Source: Zymoseptoria tritici IPO323
Lineage: Eukaryota > Ascomycota > Dothideomycetes > Mycosphaerellales > Mycosphaerellaceae
Length of the DNA stretch: 64,000 nucleotides
Assembly: GCF_000219625.1 (NCBI RefSeq)
Contig: NC_018205.1
Coordinates: 434,001 to 498,000, forward strand
Direction: 5' to 3'
In this document: one piece after another, positions 21,270 through 33,531 of the stretch
Numbering within the stretch: position 1 is the first letter of the stretch
How the letters are laid out: each line of letters opens with the position of its first letter
Position numbers and translations under genes: made by a program
The notes under the pieces: model-generated
Database searches by the model: none
The model's input: only the letters and a program-made list of their open reading frames with translations
Told to the model about the DNA's origin: nothing

Positions 21270-21839
21270 GAGAAGTCGAGCGTTTTGGTGAGCGACCATA
21301 CTACGAACGTGGTAAACATGGACTAGAAAGAAATTATATAAGTAGATACATCCTAAGTTGATATTCTTCGATTAAATCGTTCAAAACTACCTTAATTGCT
21401 CCGAACACTGCGCGAATAGAGTACGAACGGTGCAATTATGTATGTTTATATATAATTTTAACGGTTAAACAAACATAAGAAGCAGATATACACAGAACTC
21501 GCCGAATATACACTTATACGTCCTACAAAGTCTACAATAATTAACAACTAACACTACGAGCCCTCTGCGAGTACTACATAGCACCGGCATTACTAGGTTG
21601 TCGCCGTCGCCGTCGTTGTATAGTAGAAGGAACAACCTAAACCCTAACCCTATAATAGCGCCGAGCAACAACAACAACAATAACACGACCTTACGACTTC
21701 AGACAACTTAGAGGCATCAAGGGAGACAACGAGCGCGTTTGTATACTATTCGCTATATATTCGCACTCGCTAGGGCCTCTACTATCCTCGATTCGAACCC
21801 TTAGCGGTGTAGATTGCGGCGTAGAATGCTAGCGCGTCC

Positions 21840-22873
21840 TGCCTCTAAGTCCGACATATTAACAGTCTGTCTCTCGCGACCGGTAATACGCCTACCGAAC
21901 TACTGTAGCTACGTCTTATAGAGTGCTAACTATAGACGCACCTCGCAGTCCTTAAACTGCTCGAACTTGCTAATTAATATGCCTAGCTGCCTCTGCAGCA
22001 TAGCGACCTACTAGGCTAAAGTAGAGACGTCGACATTAGCCGGAGGTATTGGCGGAGGGATGTTAACATTAGCCGGAGGCTCGAAGGCGCGACAGCCCTT
22101 TAAGGAGTTAGCAAGAGCACGAGTGTACATCGAATAGGCGGCGAACGTACTAAGAAGCCCTTTACATAGTAGCGAGCGTACTACGCATCTTCGGTTAAGT
22201 AGACAGTGTAGTCGATATTAGCGTTAACACATCTGCGATTAATTAGCATCTAAAGACACAGAAGAGCTTAGATATATATACGGATCGTAGGGAGAGGGAG
22301 TAGGACGTCCTTAACCGGCTTCTATTAACAGCCTGCTATAGTTAATGTAGCGGAGGTTGGCACTAAACTGTTAGCTTCACGATTACATAGCGAGTAGCGG
22401 CGAACGTACAGCGCATTCTTCGCCTGCGTCTTGTCGCCGTCGACGTTAAGCGCCTTAGTTACCTAGGTCTGCTATTTCTAGAGCGAGTAATCCCACTAAA
22501 CGCTATTGCCGGACTGTTGTGGACGGTGTAGGCTAAGCACGATTAGCACACGATCGCTGCGCGACTGAGACGAAGCATCGTACGTATTAATCACCTGCTG
22601 GACACGCGCAGAGGTCGCTATGCTAGTAGAGGTAGTAGAGGTAGTAATATTGTTTAAGGAAGGATTTTGAAAGCCGAAGACGTAGCTTTTAAAGAGGGCA
22701 TAGCGATAAAGTAACAATAGTACGGGAATAGCCTTATTAAAGAAGCCGGTGACAATTAAGTAAGAACGACGGACAATACGAAGCGAAAAAAGGGGGCGAA
22801 GGTTAGCTAATTGCCTAAATTGAATAGTGATCTGGACGAGCACGTTCGTACTACGTTCGCGGAGTGATCGCAC
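21840..22873 (-). pseudogene. Relic of an E1-type coiled-coil gene
   Basis: On the minus strand near 22120 the frame reads SMYTRALANSLKGCRAFEPP, then a Pro-rich linker and a helix-forming stretch (VAMLQRQLGILISKFEQFKD). This parallels the protein at 37770-38552, whose corresponding part reads RSMFALTNVLKGCDIHSI followed by a coiled coil. Upstream coding-looking pieces in other frames (ALNVDGDKTQAKNALYVRR near 22410; an Arg/Ser-rich frame at 22496-22873) suggest frameshifts or introns. RIP stops are frequent. It may be a third, older copy of the coiled-coil gene or a domain duplication within E1. Function unknown. Confidence 0.4.
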
Positions 22874-23375
22874 TCGAGCAGGTCGTACGGATATCTCTAT
22901 CTCGACCAGTCTTCTATTCGACCCTCGAATTCGAACCCTCTAGGAGTCCTTACGGAGCAACCTAGCGTACGAACGCACCGCGAACGAACAGCGAACGCCC
23001 CTAACGCCTCTCCTATTTCCCTACTATATATGCGACTCCTGTTCTATTGCTGTTAGATAACATAGACCGCGAGACAGAGACTGTAGGCAACGAACGTCGA
23101 TTAGATTCGCTATATTAAGCATTGCTCCGCTCCCTTCGCACTCGCAGACGACAGAAGACTCGTAGACTACTTGCAGACGATAGAAGACTCGTAGACTACT
23201 CGTAGACGACAGAAGACTTGTAGACCACTCGCAGACGACAGCCGATCCCCTAAGCAAAGCTTATTGCGACTATTGCCTCCGCACTCGCAGACGACATGCA
23301 ATCCCTTAACTAAAGCTTATTGCTACTACTCCCTTCGAACGCCCCTCCGAACCTCCCTCCGAACCGCCCCTTCGA

Positions 23376-23759
23376 TTAACCGTCTCTCTTCGACGCAATC
23401 TAGTTTGCCTACGTCGATATGCTATCATCTAGCGGCAGGCTAATAGCTAGTGCTAACGCTACGTTAGCTAGCTGTAGCTGAAGTCCGAGCCGCGTGTAGT
23501 AACGCTCCAGCCTATTAATATCCTTCGTAATAGTGTAGTCGCGGTTCTCGCAGTATTAGTATTTAAGCTCTAGCTTAACCTCGTTTAGCGGATAATACTT
23601 GTCTCCGACGTTTAGTCGCTAGAACCAGGCTACCCCGACCCTGAAGTTAGTGCCTGGATTCTGAAGGTCGAAGAGGATGTATCCCTTAGTGCTGCCTTCG
23701 GCATTAAGGCGTTAGGTATAATAGAAGTCGGTGTAGCTGTTGCGGCCGAGATATAGCAT
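23376..23759 (-). pseudogene. Unknown small E1 gene, RIP-mutated
   Basis: ATG at 23759 starts a ~127-codon frame broken only by TAG/TAA at Trp/Gln-compatible positions. Readable segments are LYLGRNSYTDFYYT, LNAEGSTKGYILFDLQNPG, TNFRVGVAWF and LERYYTRLGLQLQLANVALA. It is rich in Tyr, Leu and Asn, with no membrane segment and no recognised motif. The lack of frameshifts and of TGA stops supports a real former gene. No homologue was found elsewhere in this window, so its link to transposition is only positional. Confidence 0.5.
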
Positions 23760-26501
23760 TTATAAATACTAACCGTTACCGCGACGGACGGAGGTGCTGC
23801 GGCGAGGATCGGCCGAGGGGACGAGGTAGGGCTGCGAAGGAGCCTATATGTTGGCGATAGTGTAAAGGGTGTTAATAATTTAGTAAAGGAGCTGTGTAAG
23901 GATTGGTTTGTTAGTTAAGATGTAAGAAGATTAGTATGTTAGATGCGGTGTAAGAGAAGAAGGAATAAAGGATAGGGAGGTTGGCCGGTATATATATAAG
24001 GGAAGGACAGGAGCACTATAGAATAACCGAGCATAGAATAACCGTAACTAACAAACATCAGCAGGCTATAATTCTACACACGAACGGCGCAGGATAACCT
24101 GTTAAATAACTAGAAAGCTGTATATAGTAGTTAGACGAACAGGCAAACATTAGTAGGCAACGGAGTATTGCAGAATAACCGGCGGCATAATTACATAGCC
24201 GTGCAGAATGACCTATAGTATAACTAGGTATCTGTGCCGAATAATCGGAGGGATAAGTACGGAGTAAGCCCTGTAATATAGACGAGTACGTTCGTAGAGC
24301 ATTCGCGAAGTAATCGCACTTAAGCAGTTACTAACTAAGCTCTAGAGTATAAAAGTTGAAAGTTAAAAGTCGATAGTTAGGAGCTAAAAATATTAAGAGC
24401 TAACTATCGCAGCATCCCCTCGAGCGCGAATGCACCGCGAACGCACTACGACTAGCCTCGTTAAAATCGCGACACCGTCTCAGCTACCGGAATTCGAGTG
24501 CCTACGTCCGACGCCCTCGTTCCGCTATATGTTTACTTATTAGGCCCTACCTCTACCTCTACCTCTACCCCTTCCTTCCCCTACGACACCTTAACCTCGC
24601 GCTGTTCCCTCCCCTTACTAGGCTTAGCTAGTCGTTCGCAATAAGAAGGACGGTAGAGGCGATGTTAACCTCGAACGCGCTACGTACGCGCGGTGTGGAA
24701 TTTTACCGCGGAAAGGCGGAGTCTATTGCTGTTACGGATGCTAAGGCGTCCCCTAAGTAGGCGCACTTCCCTAAGTAGGAGCATTACGGCGGAGTGGCGT
24801 AGGCGGTGTATATATACACTACGACGCTGCTGCGACGCTAACGGCGTCGCAGACGGCGGTGCTAGTCGGACGGTGCTAGTCGGCGCGCTAGTCGGCTCCG
24901 CTAGTCGGCTCCGCCATCGGCTTCCGCCCTCGGCGACGCCCTTAGCGTCCCCCTTAGCGTCCCCATCTATATATACCCCCCCTCCTAGTCAAATACCCCC
25001 CTCCTGGTCCGCTAGTGTGGAAGGGTAGCTATAACGACGAGGACAATAGCTAGGTGGAAGACGGACGTATTGGGCCGCTCCCTCCGCTCCTCCGCTCCTC
25101 CTTCCTCTAACGAACGACTAGCCTAGCCTAGCAGCGGGGGGATGCATTGCTAGGTTTAAGGTGTGGCAAAGAAGGAACGTTTGGAGGAGCAGATTAGCGG
25201 TAGAGTTCGCTCGCGCCGACGCAGTAGCGCGTTCGCGCCGCGTTCTATATATATACACGGCCGACGCTCGATATATATATACGGCCAACACCTCCGACTT
25301 GCTCGCCTAATTCGGTGCTTATTAGTCGCCTACATTAATTCGGAAAATAGATCGTGAGACCGCTAGTTACCGCCTTCGTAGTACCGAGAACTCTCCGTCC
25401 AAAGTATCAGACTTTAATAACACTCCTCGGCCATATAACAATAGCTACATCGACTACCGCCGCAGCATCGGACCTCGATGATACTCTATAGCTATACAAC
25501 AATAGCTATATCGACTACCGCTGCAGTATCGGACCTCGATAACACTCTACAGCTATATAACAATAGCTATATCGACTACCGCCGCAGCATTGGACCTCGA
25601 TAACACTCCATAGCTATACAACAATAGCTATATCGACTACCGCCGCAGCATCGGACCTCGATGAAACTCTACAGCTATACAATAATAGCTATATCGACGT
25701 GCGTAGCGATTCCGACGAGAGCGACGATAAGCTAATCCACTAGCAAGACTCTGTTAACATCCGACACTACACCGACCGGCCAAGCCTAGTAGGAGGGTAA
25801 CGTGCGGATAAGGCGTTGTAGGGGAAGGAAGGAGTAGAGGTAGAGTTAAGGAGTAGATTAGTGGACTAGTAGAGTTCGCTCGCGTAGACGCAGTAGCGCG
25901 TTCGCGCCGCGTTCGATATATATATACAGCCGACGCCTCCCTACTATTCTCTCTCGTCCGTCTAAAGCATCAGACTTCGATAACACCGCTTCCGGCGACG
26001 CTAGCGCTTCTGCTAACGGCGACGATGCTGCTCCTACCTCGGCTACCCTTCCTTCTACGGACGACTAGCCCTACCTAGTAGGGGCAGCGGAGCAGCGTAA
26101 AAGTAGGGTGTTGCAGAGGAAGGAAGGGGTGGAGATAGAGGAGGAGTAAATCGGTGGAGTTCGCTCGCGCGGACGTAGCGGCGCGTTCGTAGCGCGTTCG
26201 ATATTTATACTACTAACGCCGCCTTAAGCTCTCTCCCTCTTATAAAGAAGCTACTACCGCAGCAACGCACTAACTAGCTCTAGCTCTAGCTCCGGCTCTA
26301 GCCTTAGCTCTCCAGCGGCGGTGGCGGTAGACTAGCTAATGCTATAGCGGTTAACGAGGACGATGATATAGAGGAAGGGCGAGGGGGGTGGTGTGTTAAC
26401 GGTAAAGCTAGAGAGAGATAGAAGCTAGAATGATTTATATGTTTCTAACTACTATATAGGAGATATCGGCACGAACCTACTACAAACCTACCGCGATCGA
26501 C
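23760..26501. other. Non-coding, RIP-mutated interior of E1 with repeats
   Basis: No coherent frame. A module containing GAGTTCGCTCGCG, then GCGTTCGCGCCGCGTTC and a TATATATA run occurs three times (about 25203-25258, 25867-25925 and 26155-26213). The 61-bp tandem array is listed separately. Many copies of GCGAACG/CGTTCGC are scattered here and through E1. Confidence 0.5.
25427..25697 (+). repeat. 61-bp tandem repeat, about 4.4 copies
   Basis: ATAGCTACAT/ATAGCTATAT followed by CGACTACCGC recurs with a 61-bp period at about 25441, 25502, 25563, 25624 and 25685. Copies differ mostly by C/T and G/A changes, as RIP would leave. Confidence 0.85.
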
Positions 26502-27059
26502 CTATAATAACTTATTTCGAAGCTCTATTGTCAACGGATTACTAGGCGGCTTGGTCGGCTTCTTCGCACTAGCGTTCTTTGCACTAGCGTTCTTCGCACT
26601 AGTCTTCTTCGCACCAGTCTTCTTAACACGCTGCTTCTTGCGTTGTGGTTGTTGCGGCGACTCTGGCGGTAGTGCAGCGTCCTCGTTATCCCTATTAAGA
26701 CTACTAACAGTCGGCTCCGTCGGAGTTAGCGTTGGCGTTGGTCTCTGCGTATATTCATTTATCGATAGACCTTTGCCTATAAGACCGCCCTCGCCTATAA
26801 GGTTAAAGGCAAAGTCGTAGTTATCGACCGGGCTATTGTTATAGCTAGTCGTAGTGCGCTCGTCGATGCGTTCGTCGGCAGGGCCTGCGCCCTAGTCGAC
26901 TCTATCGCCTATATTCGAACTCTTTTTAGAGGCGCCGCAGCCGGCCTACCTCTTATCGCTATCGGCTAAATCGGAGTTGTCTAAAAGCTTACTACGTGCA
27001 ACGCCCTAACTAGCTGGATCTAGCTTATTACGTTTACCCTCTGTCGAGAACACTCGGAC

Positions 27060-27388
27060 TGTGAGGACACCCTCACGATGACGCCCCCTACCTGTCCCAA
27101 CCTGGACTATCCTGGCACTACAGATTACCGGTGCTATCTTATCTGGCCTAGACTAGGACATCCTGTAGAGGGACGAACCTTACGGGCGCACGATAGCCCC
27201 CGAGCGGACGTCGGACTGCGACCGGTGCCGGGTCTGGGCAGAGGGACGCATTTGGCAACACGAAGGGCGGGTACATAGCCTCGGGGGACGCTCTTATCCA
27301 TTCCCTTCCTTATCGAATCGACTCGTTACATTCTACAACTATTTGTTTTCGGTGCAAGCCTACACTCCCTCTTAAGGTGCTTCTAACA
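27060..27388 (+). repeat. Chromovirus 5' LTR
   Basis: 329 bp, starting TGTGAGGACACC and ending CTTCTAACA. About a dozen differences from the 3' LTR were seen, nearly all C/T or G/A transitions. Confidence 0.92.
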
Positions 27389-27519
27389 TTCGATTCGATT
27401 AAAAACAACCGTACAACTATACCGAAAACTACCGACATAGCTCTAAAGGTTACCTGTCGTTAGGACGATTCCCTTCCTAACACCTCCGCCCGACAGTAGG
27501 CAAGCGCTTCCTCTACGGA

Positions 27520-28640
27520 GCTATCGGCTACGCCTGCTAGTTAACTGTAGGACGTTAACCTTCTCAACCAGCCTAGCTCGGGAGAGACCGTAGAAGAAAG
27601 GGCCACCCGGGAGCACGACAACGAAGTCGCCCGCGCTACCTTCGAGTTCTTAACCCTTTAGCAGAAGATTAAGGAACTCTGTGCCGAACTAGACCATCCT
27701 ACGCTAGAAGGGAACCTAAGGACGGCTACCCTCCGCTACCTTTTCTCCGAACCTAACTAGCACACTAAAACGAGGGATAACCTCCCCAAGTTAAAGGAGC
27801 TACTAGTCTTCGAGGGCAAGTCGCGTACGAGCTACGACGACTAGGTCCGAGCCCTCGAAAGAGCCTTTAGACGATACGAAGGATTCGCCGAACGCGAAGA
27901 CCGCAAGGTCGACTTTGCTGCCGACTATATAGGAAAGCTCTAGCAAGACTACTAGGAACGCTACGTCGACAGCCTTAACGACTAGTCTAAGCCAACCTAG
28001 TCTATAATAAAGGAGGTTATGCTTAACTCGATAGGCACAGAGACCGAACGGCGCGAGAAGGCCTACGAGAAGCTGAAAAAGGTTACCCTAGGTGACCGCA
28101 CGCCGGAAGAACTCCTCGAGGAGCTAAAGACACTCTAGAAGGAGCTCGATAAAAGGGACGATAGCAAGAAGATCCTTAGGTTCTACAGCGCCCTTCTATA
28201 GACCCTTCGCAACCGCCTCTCGAACTACCCTACCGCCCTACTAAACCTAGTAGACGCCGAGGAGAGGGCCAAAAAGGCCTACCGTGCCAACGAGGGCTCC
28301 AAATAGGAGGCTCGTAAGAGGCAGGCTGCTAAAAGGTCCGCTAAGTAGGCGAAGAAGCGCCCTAGCGACGGCTCTGCTGCTCCGGATGGCAAGAAGGCAA
28401 GGACTAGCGATAGCGAACAGAACCCGAAGGCCCCCTCTAAGGCTACGTACTACGGATGCTAACAGGTCGGGTATATCCGCCGCGACTGCACTAACTAGCA
28501 CCTGTAGAAGGATTCGGGGAAAGAGACGCCCCCTAAGTAGATGCTGTTGCTTAGGTGGGCTAAGTCCTCTACAATGAGGATTAGCGGCGCTCGGCTAAGC
28601 TAGGAAAGCGCCGCGCCTAGCAAGGGCGCCTAATTAGCGT
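27520..28640 (+). pseudogene. Chromovirus gag
   Basis: The capsid-like frame reads LVFEGKSRTSYDD, then VRALERAFRRYEGFAERED and a basic C-terminal region (KKRPSDGSAAPDGKKA). At the end is a CCHC zinc knuckle whose first Cys and the His have become Tyr (YYGC..VGYIRRDC), just what CpA-to-TpA changes would do. Several Trp/Gln codons are TAG. Gag is in reading frame 2 while protease-pol is in frame 1, consistent with -1 frameshifting or a separately initiated pol; the exact slip site was not identified. No function is possible now. Confidence 0.75.
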
Positions 28641-31600
28641 CGAGTTGACGCTAAACGGCCTAGGGGAGTCCAGAAAGGTCCGGGGCCTAATTGATAGCGG
28701 CGCCCAAGACAACTTCTGCGACTCTATGCTAGCAAAGGAAATAGGGTGGACGGTTTCCGAGCTATCTACCTAGACAAAGTACCTAACTCTAAATAGCCAG
28801 AGCCTGTAGGTCTTTAGAGAAACGAGAAACTCCTACAAGGCTATAGACACCTCTAGCAAGGCGCAGGGGTGCGTGGACACGTTTAAGGTGGGACGTATCC
28901 ACAGTTTCGAAGTCGTGCTCGGCATGCCCTAGCTCGAGAAGTACAACCCGGGTGTTAACTTCGCTCTAAAGGAGGTCTTCTAGAGGCAGAAACCTCGAAA
29001 GCGTTAAGCAATGGCGGTAGTGTCCCTGGACAGGTTCTACCGGGAGTGTCTCGGTAAAGTCGAGGCAGCTCTTTACGTTATGTCGATCTAAGAGGTCGAG
29101 GATAGATTCGAACTAGACCAGAATAGCGTCCTAACGGCGTATTCTAACTTCTCCGACGTCTTTTCGGAGGAGTTGGCTAGCGAGTTAGCACCGTATAGAC
29201 CGCACGATCTCAGGATCGACCTAGTTAAAGGAGCAAGGGTCCTATTTAGCCCTATGTACGCTCTGTCGGAGGCAGAGATAGATGCGATGCGCAAGCAGCT
29301 CCCTAAACATCTAAAAAGTGGCTTTATTCGCCGCTCGACGTCCTCGGCGGGCGCGCCAATCCTCTTCGTAAGGAAAAAGGACAACACACTCCGCCTCTAT
29401 GTCGACTACCGCGGCCTAAATGCAGTTACGGTAAAGAATAGGGGGGGTCTTCCCTTGATTTCCGAGTTAATAGACTAGCTGGCTAGCGCCAGGTACTTTA
29501 CGAAGATAGACCTCCGCTACGCGTACTACCGTGTCCGTATCCGGGAAGGCGACGAGTAGAAGACAGCCTTCCGGACCAGATACGGCCATTTCGAATACAC
29601 CGTAATGCCCTTTGGGCTCTATAATGCCCCCGCGGTGTTCCAAAACTTCATTAACAGCGTGTTAGTAGGGCTAATCGACGTGTTCTGCGTCGTTTACCTC
29701 GACGACATCCTTATATACTCCAAAACGGTAGAGGAGCACGAGGGCTACGTCCGGGAGGTGCTAGAGCGCCTCCGGAAACACAAGTTGTACGCTAACCTGT
29801 CTAAGTGCGATTTCCACAAGGACCGCGTCGACTACCTCGGGTACGTTATTACACGTGATAGGCTAGAGATCGACCCAGAACGGGTCAGATCGGTCCAGGA
29901 GTGGCCACTTCCCTGGTTAATACATAACATTAGGGTCTTTATCGGCTTCGCGAACTACTATAGGCGCTTTATTAAGGGCTTCTTACGCCTCGCTGCGGCA
30001 CTTAACCGCTACACGGAGGGGAAAAAGGCAGTAAACTAACGTAAGAAGGAACGAGCATACTTAGAGCTCGACGAGCAAGCTGTGCTTTCCTTCGACGAGT
30101 TGCGGAAAAGGTTCTCGGAAGCTCCTATCCTGCGCCATTTTAACCTAGAACTGCCCTGTAGGGTAGAAACCGACGCCTTAGGCGAGGCGATCTCGGGCAT
30201 CCTGAGCTAACTATACGAAGACTACGGCAAGACGTAGTAGTTCCCTGTATTATACTTCTTACGAAAGATGATCGCGGCAGAACGGAACTACGTTACGGAA
30301 GACGCTAAGCTGTTAGTAGTCGTGGACTCCTTTAAGTACTTTAGACAATACCTGGAGGGGGCTCGACACTAGGTCGAACTACTAACGGATTATGCAAACC
30401 TGCAAACTCTTATAACGACTAAGACCTTGTCTAGGCGGTAGGTTAGATAGGCCGAGTAGTTATCGCAGATCGACTTTAGGACTATTTACAGACCCGGCAA
30501 GGCTAATAGGGCGGCGGATGTACTAAGTAGAAGGCCCGACCTTACGGACAAGGACTACTCTGGACGGTAGGCTACAGACGAAGAGTCGTCTATAAGCTTG
30601 CGGCTCCTCTAGACGGCATTCCAACCGCATCTAGACTATAATAGACTAGTAAGGCACGTAGGGGTAGTAGAGGACGCCCCAGACCTAAAAACGCGCCTGA
30701 AATGCGCCCTCTTAAAAGATCCGACCTTTAACAGGATTAACGAGGAGAAGGACTAAGCGGAACCTGCTTTCTAGGCAGATCGATAGACTAACGAGGATAG
30801 AGTCGCGTATATAGACGGCAAGGCCTACGTACCTAAAGGAAGCATAAGACTCCAACTGCTTTAGGAATACTACGACGATCCTATAGCAGGGCACTTCGGC
30901 TTCTCTCGAACGCTCGAACTTCTACAAAGGAGTTTCTACTGGCCCAAAATGAGGAAATACGTTAAGGACTACATACGAACGTGTTAAGCGTGTAGTAGGG
31001 CAAAGCCACGGCGGCACAAACCTTACGGATTGCTGTACGCAGAGCTACTATCGCTCACACTATAGGAGGATGTGACGCTAGACTTCATAACGGACCTGCT
31101 ACCTAGCATGCTTCTAGGCCAGGCTTACAACTTAATCCTGGTAATCGTAGACAGATGCACCAAAATGGTCTATTATGCGCTATGTAAGAAGACGATTACC
31201 GCAGCAGAGCTCGTAGAGGTGTTTATAAGGGAAGTCGTACGACTCTATAGCGCACCGGCTACGATTACGTCGGATCGAGGACCTATCCTAACCTTAAAAT
31301 TCTAGAGCACGTTCTGTTTCTGCCTTAGCATACGCCGGAAGCTGAGTATAGCGTTCTACCCTTAAATAGACGGGCAAATAGAGCGCCAAAACCAGACGCT
31401 AGAGCAGTATCTTCGTACATACTACAACTATAAACAGGACAACTAGGCCTCCCTACTCTCTACTACGGAATTCTCGTATAATAACAGCGTACACTCCGCA
31501 ATAGGGGTCACGCCATTCTAGGCGTACACGACACGGGACCCTCGGCGGTGCTACTAGCCTAGACTACGCCAGAATGGACGAGAAGCCCCGTTCGCTGTAC

Positions 31601-32166
31601 AACTTGCCGACCGCGTTATCTCCAACTAGAAGAAACTGCGGGTCAGACTAGCTAAAACAAAGAAGCAAATGGCTAAGTGGGCGAACGAGCATAGGAAGGA
31701 CATCTCCTTTAACGTCGGAGACGAAGTCTACCTTAACATACGCAACATTAGGTTATTAAGACCTTCGGCGAAGCTCGATTACAAATACATTGGGCCTTAT
31801 AAGGTAAAAGCGGTCATTAACCGCGTCGCATATACGCTCGATCTACCAGACTTACTAAAGATCTACCTAACCTTCCATGTTTCTCTGCTAGAACTATCTA
31901 TCCCGGACTAGTTTGGTCGCAAATAGGACAGGATGATGCGATACGACGCAGGAGAGGACAATAAATACGAAGTCGAGGCTATTCTGGCTAAACGTGTAGA
32001 CAAACTAAACAATCGGGAGTACCTTATTAAGTAGAAAGACTACGACTAGTCCGAGAACTCCTGGGAAGTAGCAGTTAACATTAGCCCGGCAGCAATGCAG
32101 GCCTACCGGCGTAGAATAGGCTAGAAAGGACCGACTGCGCGCGGTAAATTCTAGAAAAAACGCTAA
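28641..32166 (+). pseudogene. Chromovirus pol: protease, RT, RNase H, integrase, chromodomain
   Basis: A single frame carries in order: protease (LIDSGAQDNFCD, 28687); reverse transcriptase ([47 protein letters not shown] and the catalytic VVYLDDILIYS near 29690); RNase H (VETDALGEAISGIL near 30165); integrase with a Zn finger (HFGFSRTLELL, CSRAK) and core (LDFITDLL, VDRCTKM, ITSDRGPI near 31270); then a chromodomain (YEVEAILAKRVDKLNNREYL, 31968-32100). Chromodomains direct integration to histone H3K9-methylated chromatin in related elements. Many TAG codons replace Trp or Gln, with no frameshift seen. The frame ends at TAA 32164. Confidence 0.9.
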
Positions 32167-32393
32167 CCCCCTTGGTTAATTTTTCAATCCTTTTTTGCTT
32201 TATAACATTGGACTTTAACATTTTTAATAATTCTAGGGATTTCATTTGGGTGTCAAGGCTTTCCATTCTGGACTATTCTGGTCCACGTCAAGCTATTCTG
32301 CGCTATTATAACTCAAAAGGGCCCTATCACTCTGCGTAATAGCGTTATCTGTTATACCCTGCATACTGCTAGAGCTAACTGGACCAAACCGGC

Positions 32394-33295
32394 TTAATTA
32401 TCGCTATCCTCGTCCGAAGCGTCCTCTCTACGCTCCTAAGCGGCCGTGGTGCTTACTAAAGCCTTCAACGCCTCCCTGTTAGTCTTTCCCGTACCCCTAG
32501 CGTACGAATTAAACCTCTCTAGGGCCTTGCTATTGCGATGCAAGGCAGTCTTGTACTTGTTAAGCTTGTCTGTTAACAACTAGACCGTAATAGCGCCCTT
32601 TAGATTAATTAGGCGGCTTCTCTTAGCCCTCGGGGTCCCGGCAGCAGCCTGCTCCTACATCCTAGCGTTAGCATAGCCCAAAATGCGCTAGAACGGTACA
32701 CTTACGGCCTTCTCTATATAAGTAGCGGCCGACCTGTCCCGCTTCTTGACCTTTTAACCCGTCGTGTCCTACTCGCGGGTACCCTGGTGCAAAGTAAGAC
32801 CCTCCGGGCCGCGAACGCTGTTTCCTAGCTCCCTAAGGCGCCAACTGTTAGCATACTAGCCTAAAATAAGCCAGAAAGGCACATACAACTTAATCGAACT
32901 AGCAAACAGGAGCACCTTGCTCCTTAACTTCTTCCTGTTGTCCGCGTTTACCACTGGATTAGCGTACTCTGCTTAAATCTGGGCATTAATAGTGTCCTAC
33001 TCGCCCTTACGGGCCGGAGGGAGCTATTTAGGGTCAGCCTAGATCTAGAAGACTCCAGAACAGTCTAGAAATATCCTACCTAGAAGCAATCGGCATTTCT
33101 GTCGTCTAGATAGCCGGCGCATTTAGCAGTAATGCCCTTAATAGGTTTCTCTGGCCCTAACTGGCATAGTTTAGTTAAGTCTTTGTTCAGCTTAACGTCT
33201 TTGATGCAATTAAAGCACGGATTATAGTTAAAAGCCCCGTTGCGGACCTTTTTGGCGTAATCGTTGCGCACGAGGGCCGCGGCGGCGGAAGACAT
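32394..33295 (-). pseudogene. Antisense accessory gene of the chromovirus
   Basis: ATG at 33295 opens a frame starting MSSAAAALVRNDYAKKV. Residues ~25-70 are Cys-rich (PCFNCIKD, KLCQLG, AKCAGYL, NADCF), like a zinc-binding module. After TTC-TAG a 41-nt segment with GT...AG ends fits an intron (about 33044-33085), and the frame then runs to TAA at 32394: 861 coding nt, 286 residues. The C-terminal part is Lys/Arg-rich (KLNKYKTALHRNSKALERFN), ending in an acidic tail (EDASDEDSDN). Stops inside are TAG/TAA at Trp/Gln positions, so the frame was under selection before RIP. It is transcribed against pol. No family was recognised. A regulatory or nucleic-acid-binding role is a guess from Cys and basic content. 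Confidence 0.65.
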
Positions 33296-33510
33296 AGTGT
33301 GTCTGCGCCAATGTTAGCCTTGCTAGACCCAAACTGGACTATACTAGCACCACCCCAGATTACTTACTTTTTGGTAGTTAGTAAAGAAGAGAGAAAGTTT
33401 GGAAGAAGAATTAAATTAATATGGCGACGCTACGGACCCGCAAATCCTTCCAGATTAGGACATCTGGCAGCTAACAGCTTGTGAATTTTCTACCGCAACT
33501 AAGGTTAGTT

Positions 33511-33531
33511 GCAGAGAGGGGAGGGGGGCAA
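33511..33531 (+). other. Polypurine tract of the chromovirus
   Basis: AGAGAGGGGAGGGGGGCAA abuts the 3' LTR, the expected plus-strand primer site. Confidence 0.75.

Noticed and set aside
21630..21660. CCTAAACCCTAACCCTATAA, telomere-like
   Set aside because: Only about two imperfect units inside E1; no array and no chromosome end.
28247..28577. Frames on both strands in the gag region
   Set aside because: Shadows of the basic, repetitive C-terminus of gag in frame 2.
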